From contig UESW01004353.1 of NCBI GenBank assembly GCA_900491605.1, positions 535,862 through 599,861 on the forward strand: a stretch of 64,000 bases of DNA, read 5' to 3'. Source of the DNA: Calamus simplicifolius. Taxonomy: Eukaryota > Streptophyta > Magnoliopsida > Arecales > Arecaceae. Both the position numbers and the translations under genes were made by a program. The first letter of the stretch is position 1; each line of letters begins with the position of its first letter. This document shows positions 56,901 through 64,000 of the stretch, in pieces. The notes under the pieces are model-generated. The model saw only the letters and a program-made list of their open reading frames with translations, searched no databases and had not been told where the DNA came from.

Positions 56901-59900
56901 ATCCCGATCGGCGACGATCGATCTCGGACCGTTGCGATCAATCCGATCGGCGATGATCCGATGGTTGCGATCGATCCAAGCCATGATCCCGATCAACGAC
57001 GATCGATCTCGGACCGTTGCGATCAATCGATCGACGATCCGACGGTTGCGATCGATCCAAGCCATGATCCCGATCGGCGGCGATCGATCTCGGACCGTTG
57101 CGATCAATCGATCGGCGATGATCCGACGGTTGCGATCGATCCAAGCCATGATCCCGATCGGCGACGATCGATCTCGGACCGTTGCGATCATCCGATCGGT
57201 GACGATCCGACTGTTGCGATCGATCCAAGCCATGATCCCGATCGGCGACGATCGATCTCCGACCGTTGCGATCAATCCGATCGGCGACGATCCGACGGTT
57301 GCGATCGATCCAAGCCATGATCCGATCAGCGACGATCGATCTCGGACCGTTGCGATCAATCCGATCGGCGACGATCCGACGGTTGCGATCGATCCAAGCC
57401 ATGATCCCGATCGGCGATGATCGATCTTGGACCGTTGCGATCAATCCGATCGGCGATGATCCGATGGTTGCGATCGATCCAAGCCATGATCCCGATCAGC
57501 GATGATCGATCTCGGACCATTGCGATCAATCCGATCGACGATGATCCAATGGTTGCGATCGATCCAAGCCATGATCCGATCGGCGATGATCGATCTTGAC
57601 CGTTGCGATCAATCCGATCGGCGATGATCCGATGGTTGCGATCGATCCAAGCCATGATCCCGATCGGACGATCGATCTCGGATTGTGATCAATCCGATCG
57701 GCGACGATCCGACGGTTGCGATCGATCCAAGCCATGATCCCGATCGGCGACGATCGATCTCGGACCGTTGCGATCAATCCGATCGGCGACGATCCGACGG
57801 TTGCGATCGATCCAAGCCATGATCCCGATCGGCGACGATCGATCTCGGACCGTTGCGATCAATCCGATCGGCGACGATCCGATGGTTGCGATCGATCCAA
57901 GCCATGATCCCGATCCGATGATCGATCTCGGACCGGTTGCGATCGATCCAAGCCATGATCTCGATCGGCGACGATCGATCTCGGACCGTTGCGATCAATC
58001 CGATCGGCGATGATCCGATGGTTGCGATCGATCCAAGCCATGATCCCGATCGGCGACGATCGATCTCGGACCGTTGCGATCAATCCGATCGGTGACGATC
58101 CGACGGTTGCGATCGATCCAAGCCATGATCCCGATCGGCGATGATCGATCTCGGACCATTGCGATCAATCCGATCGCGACGATCCGATGGTTGCGATCGA
58201 TCCAAGCCATGATCCGATCGGCGACGATCGATCTCGAACCGTTGCGATCAATTCGATCGGCGATGATCCGACGGTTGCGATCGATCCAAGCCATGATCCC
58301 GATCGGCGATGATCGATCTCGGACCGATCAATCCTCGATGCGATGGTTGCGATCGATCCAAGCATGATCCCGATCAGCGACGATCGATCTGGACCGTTGC
58401 GATCAATCCGATCCGATTCGACGGTTGCGATCGATCCAAGCCATGATCCCGATCGGCGACGATCCGATCTCGATCGATCCGATCCCGATGCGATCGATCT
58501 CGGCGATCATCCGATCGACGATCCGACGGTTGCGATCGATCCAAGCCATGATCCCGATCGGACGATCGATCTCGGACCATTGCGATCAATCCGATCGGCG
58601 ATCCGACGGTTGCGATCGATCCAAGCCATGATCCCGATCGGCGACGATCGATCTCGACCGTTGCGATCAATCCGATCGGCGATGATCCGATGGTTGCGAT
58701 CGATCCAAGCCATGATCCCGATCGCGACGATCGATCTCGGACCGTTGCAATCAATCCGATCGGCGATGATCCGACGGTTGCGATCGATCCAAGCCATGAT
58801 CCCGATCGGCGACGATCGATCTCGGACCGTTGCGATCAATCCGATCGGCGACGATCCGATGCGATCGATCCAAGCCATGATTCCGATCGGCGACGATCGA
58901 TCTCGGACCGTTGCAATCAATCCGATCGGCGATCGATGGTTGCGATCGATCCAAGCCATGATCCCGATCGACGACGATCGATCTGGACCGTTGCGATCAA
59001 TCCGATCGCGATGATCCGACGGTTGCGATCGATCCAAGCCATGATCCCGATCGGCGACGATCGATCTCGGACCGTTGCAATCAATCCGATTGATCCGACG
59101 GTTGATCGATCCAAGCCATGATCCCGATCGGCGATGATCGATCTCGGACCGTTGCGATCATCCGATCGGCGACGATCCGACTGCGATCGATCCAAGCCAT
59201 GATCCCGATCGCGACGATCGATCTCGGACCGTTGCGATCAATCCGATCGGCGACGATCCGACGGGCGATCGATCCAAGCCATGATCCCGATCGGCGACGA
59301 TCGATCTCGGACCGTTGCGATCAATTCGATCGGCGATGATCCGATGGTTGCGATCGATCCAAGCCATGATCCGATCAGCGACGATCGATCTCGGACCGTT
59401 GCGATCAATCCGATCGGCGACGATCCGACGGTTGCGATCGATCCAAGCCATGATCCCGATCGGCATCGATCATTGCGGATCGGCGATGATCCGATGGTTG
59501 ATCCAAGCATGGCGATCGATCTCGATGATCAATCGATTCGATGATCCGACGGTTGCGATCGATCCAAGCCATGATCCGATCGGCGACGATCGATCTCGGA
59601 CCGTTGCGATCAATCCGATCGGCGATGATTGACGGTTGCGATCGATCCAAGCCATGATCCCGATCGACGATCGATCTCGGACCGTTGCGATCGATCCGAT
59701 CGACGATCCGACTGTTGCGATCGATCCAAGCCATGATCCCGATCGGCGACGATCGATCTCGGACCGTTGCGATCAATCCGATCGGCGATGATCCGACGGT
59801 TGCGATCGATCCAAGCCATGATCCCGATCGGTGACGATCGATCTCGGACCGTTGCGATCAATCCGATCGGCGATGATCCGACGGTTGCGATCGATCCAAG

Positions 59901-62900
59901 CCATGATCCCGATCGGCAACGATCGATCGGACCGTTGCGATCAATCCGATCGGCGACGATCGATGGTTGCGATCGATCCAAGCCATGATCCCGATCGGCG
60001 ACGATCGATCTCGGACCGTTGCGATCAATCCGATCGGCGACGATCCGACGGTTGCGATCGATCCAAGCCATGATCCGATCGGCGATGATCGATCTCGGAC
60101 CGTTGCGATCAATCCGATCGGCGACGATCCGACGGTTGCGATCGATCCAAGCCATGATCCGATCGGCGACGATCGATCTCGGACCGTTGCGATCAATCCG
60201 ATCGGCGACGATCCGACGGTTGCGATCGATCCAAGCCATGATCCCGATCGGCGACGATCGATCGGACCGTTGCGATCAATCCGATCGGCGACGATCCGAT
60301 GGTTGCGATCGATCCAAGCCATGATCCCGATCGGCGACGATCGATCTCGGACCGTTGCGATCAATCCGATCAGCGACGATCCGACGGTTGCGATCGATCC
60401 AAGCCATGATCCCGATCGGCGATGATCGATCTCGGACCGTTGCGATCGATCCGATCGGCGATGATCCGACGGTTGTGATCGATCCAAGCCATGATCCGAT
60501 CGGCGATGATCGATCTCGGACCGTTGCGATCAATCCGATCGGCGACGATCCGACGGTTGCGATCGATCCAAGCCATGATCCCGATCGGCGACGATCGATC
60601 TCGGACCGTTGCGATCAATCCGATCGGCGATGATCCGATGGTTGCGATCGATCCAAGCCATGATCCCGATCGGCGACGATCGATCTCGGACCATTGCGAT
60701 CAATCCGATCGATCCGACGGTTGCGATCGATCCAAGCCATGATCCGATCGCGATGATCGATCTCGGACCGTTGCGATCAATCCGATCGGCGATGATCCGA
60801 CGGTTGCGATCGATCCAAGCCATGATCCCGATCGGCGACGATCGATCTCGGACCGTTGCGATCAATCCGATCGGCGACGATCCGACGGTTGCGATCGATC
60901 CAAGCCATGATCCCGATCGGCGACGATCGATCTCGGACCGTTGCGATCAATCCGATCGATGACGATCCGACGGTTGCGATCGATCCAAGCCATGATCCCG
61001 ATCGGCGATGATCGATCTCGGACCGTTGCGATCAATCCGATCGCGACGATCCGACGGTTGCGATCGATCCAAGCCATGATCCCGATCGGCGACGATCGAT
61101 CTCCGATCGATCCAAGCCATGATCCGATCGGATCGATCTCGGACGTTGCGATCAATCCGATCGCGACGATCCGACGGTTGCGATCGATCCAAGCCATGAT
61201 CCCGATCGGCGACGATCGATCGGACCGTTGATCCGATCCGATCCGACGGTTGCGATCGATCCAAGCCATGATCCGATCGGCGACGATCGATCTCGGACCA
61301 TTGCGATCAATCCGATCGGCGACGATCCGATGGTTGCGATCGATCCAAGCCATGATCCCGATCGCGAGATCGATCTCGGACCGTTGCGATCAATCCGATC
61401 GACGATCCGACGGTTGCGATCGATCCAAGCCATGATCCCGATCGGCGACGATCGATCTCGGACCGTTGCGATCAATCCGATCGGCGATGATCCGATGGTT
61501 GCGATCGATCCAAGCCATGATCCCGATCGGCGATGATCGATCTCGGACCGTTGCGATCAATCCGATCGGCGATGATCCGACGGTTGCGATCGATCCAAGC
61601 CATGATCCCGATCGGCGACGATCGATCTCGGACCGTTGCGATCAATCCGATCGGCGACGATCCGTTGCGATCGATCCAAGCCATGATCCGATCCGATCGA
61701 TCTCGGTTGCGATCAATCCGATCGACGATCGATTGCGATCGATCCAAGCCATGATCCCGATCGACGATCGATCTCGGACCGTTGCGATCAATCCGATCGG
61801 CGATGATCCGACGGTTGCGATCGATCCAAGCCATGATCCCGATCGGCGACGATCGATCTCGGACCGTTGCGATCAATCCGATCGGCGATGATCCGACGGT
61901 TGCGATCGATCCAAGCCATGATCCCGATCGGCGACGATCGATCTCGGACCGTTGCGATCAATCCGATCGGCGACGATCCGACGGTTGCGATCGATCCAAG
62001 CCATGATCCCGATCGGCGACGATCGATCTCGGACCGTTGCGATCAATCCGATCGGCGACGATCCGACGGTTGCGATCGATCCAAGCCATGATCCCGATCG
62101 GCGATGATCGATCTCGGACCGTTGCGATCAATCCGATCGGCGATGATCCGATCGATCCAAGCCATGATCCCGATCGGCGACGATCGATCTCGGACCGTTG
62201 CGATCAATCCGATCGGCGACGATCCGACGGTTGCGATCGATCCAAGCCATGATCCCGATCGGCGACGATCGATCTCGGACCGTTGCGATCAATCCGATCA
62301 CGACGATCCGACGGTTGCGATCGATCCAAGCCATGATCCCGATCGGATCTCGATGCGATCAATCCGATCGGATCCGACCGATCGATGATCCGATCCGATC
62401 TCGAATCCGATCGATCGACGGTTGATCGATCCAAGCCATGATCCGATCGATCTCGGACCGTTGCGATCAATCCGATCGGACGATCCGACGGTTGCGATCG
62501 ATCCAAGCCATGATCCCGATCGGCGACGATCGATCTCGGACCGTTGCGATCAATCCGATCGGCGACGATCCGACGGTTGCGATCGATCCAAGCCATGATC
62601 CGATCGACGATCGATCTCGGACCGTTGCGATCAATCCGATCGGGACGATCCGATGGTTGCGATCGATCCAAGCCATGATCCCGATCGGCGACGATCGATC
62701 TCGGACCGTTGCGATCAATCCGATCGGCGATGATCCGACGGTTGCGATCGATCCAAGCCATGATCCGATCGGCGACGATCGATCTCGGACCGTTGCGATC
62801 AATCCGATCGGCGATGATCCGATGGTTGCGATCGATCCAAGCCATGATCCCGATCGGACGATCGATCTCGGACCGTTGCGATCAATCCGATCGGCGATGA

Positions 62901-64000
62901 TCCGATGGTTGCGATCGATCCAAGCCATGATCCGATCGCGCGACGACGATCGATCGATTGACCGATTGATCGATCAATCCGATCGGCGACGATCCGACGG
63001 TTGCGATCGATCCAAGCCATGATCCCGATCGGCGACGATCGATCTCGGACCGTTGCGATCAATCCGATCGGCGACGATCCGACGGTTGCGATCGATCCAA
63101 GCCATGATCCCGATCGGCGACGATCGATCTCGGACCGTTGCGATCAATCCGATCGCGACGATCCGATGGTTGCGATCGATCCAAGCCATGATCCGATCGG
63201 CATGATCGATCTCGACCGTTGCGATCAATCCGATCGGCGACGATCCGACGGTTGCGATCGATCCAAGCCAATCCCGATCGGCGACGATCGATCTCGATCA
63301 ATCCGATCGGCGACGATCCGACGGTTGCGATCGATCCAAGCCATGATCCCGATCGGCGACGATCGATCTCGGACCGTTGCGATCAATCCGATCGGCGACG
63401 ATCCGACGGTTGCGATCGATCCAAGCCATGATCCCGATCGGCGACGATCGATCTCGGACCGTTGCGATCAATCCGATCGGCGATGATCCGACGGTTGCGA
63501 TCGATCCAAGCCATGATCCGATCGGCGACGATCGATCTCGGACCGTTGCGATCAATCCGATCGGTGACGATCCGACGGTTGCGATCGATCCAAGCCATGA
63601 TCCCGATCGGACGATCGATCTCAGACCGTTGCGATCAATCCGATCGGCGACGATCCGACGGTTGCGATCGATCAAGCCATGATCCCGATCGGCGACGATC
63701 GATCTCGGACCGTTGCGATCAATCCGATCGGCGATGATCCGACGGTTGCGATCGATCCAAGCCATGATCCCGATCGGCGACGATCGATCTCGGACCGTTG
63801 CGATCAATCCGATCGGCGATGATCCGACGGTTGCGATCGATCCAAGCCATGATCCCGATCGGCGACGATCGATCTCGGACCGTTGCGATCAATCCGATCG
63901 GCGACGATCCGACGGTTGCGATCGATCCAAGCCATGATCCCGATCGGCGACGATCGATCTCGGACCATTGCGATCAATCGATCGGCAATGATCGACAGTT
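53982..64000 (+). repeat. 85-bp satellite array (CpG- and GATC-rich)
   Basis: At least 10 kb of a tandem 85-bp unit continues past the window edge, roughly 118-125 copies. Anchors are GATCGATCCAAGCCATGATC, CCGATCGGCGACGATC (twice per unit) and CGGACCGTTGCGATCAATCC. My consensus has 51 of 85 G or C, nine GATC sites and 15 CpGs, in sharp contrast to the AT-rich surroundings. Units carry frequent 1-16 bp deletions and C-to-T or G-to-A changes at CpG. Copies near 54-56 kb are more diverged than those after about 57 kb. The many open frames in it are by-products: 85 is one more than a multiple of three, so each frame is visited in turn. Whether it is centromeric, pericentromeric or elsewhere cannot be told. 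Confidence 0.97.

Noticed and set aside
54000..64000. Dozens of 60-220 codon open frames rich in Arg, Ser, Asp and Ile on both strands
   Set aside because: They are translations of the 85-bp satellite. The period is one more than a multiple of three, so each frame cycles through the same three phrases until it meets the TGA in CCATGATCC or an equivalent. No starts, composition or conservation suggest genes.
54000..64000. CRISPR-like or telomere-like array
   Set aside because: Units are contiguous with no unique spacers, the setting is a plant nuclear genome, and the word is unrelated to plant telomere repeats.

Overview
The window reads as plant nuclear DNA, almost certainly from a monocot with a repeat-rich genome. 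I suspect a palm-like or other non-grass monocot, but the sequence does not prove this. It is a pile-up of transposable elements (TEs) next to a satellite array, with only fragments of host genes. I see no intact host gene except possibly one tiny secreted-peptide ORF near the left edge.

Layout. 1-815 is host flank with a 39-residue signal-peptide-like ORF (212-331). 821-20932 is an old Copia retrotransposon (+ strand, about 2.1 kb LTRs, 5-bp target-site duplication GTTAG), split at 4500-14534 by a complete Sirevirus-type Copia element on the - strand (target duplication GGTGG). 20938-23230 is AT-rich DNA that ends in the last two exons of a U2AF65-like splicing-factor gene (- strand, 22598-23204). 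24655-26995 is a decayed multi-exon gene of the 'putative gypsy type transposon' (PF04195-like) family. 27693-35868 is a very large inverted repeat (arms about 1.9-2.0 kb) flanked by a 30-bp direct repeat. Its core carries a 1.05-kb foldback insertion, AT-rich repeats, and two tandem copies of a MADS-box first exon. 36506-51515 is a non-autonomous LTR element (target duplication CAAAG), split at 39030-49029 by a second Sirevirus of the same broad family as the first (+ strand, target duplication CCGAC). 52645-53980 is the 3' part of another PF04195-type gene (- strand). From about 53982 to the end of the window is a CpG-rich tandem array of an 85-bp satellite.

How the parts relate. All four LTR elements were delimited with both LTR pairs and matching 5-bp target duplications, so the order of insertion is certain in two places. 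The two Sireviruses share multiplied purine tracts, two CCHC knuckles and an extra ORF downstream of RNase H. They also share an unusual cluster of near-palindromic GGAGTCGACTCC-type motifs that appears both in the LTR upstream of the TATA box and again about 100 bp before the extra ORF.

The observations I consider most worth following are: the 85-bp satellite (internally duplicated, half-nucleosomal length, CpG-decay variation, a divergence gradient, and a junction inside a transposon gene); the MADS exon capture and duplication inside a giant inverted repeat; and the second motif cluster in the Sireviruses. All coordinates and motif readings come from reading the sequence by eye. Family names rest on recognised motifs, not on database searches.
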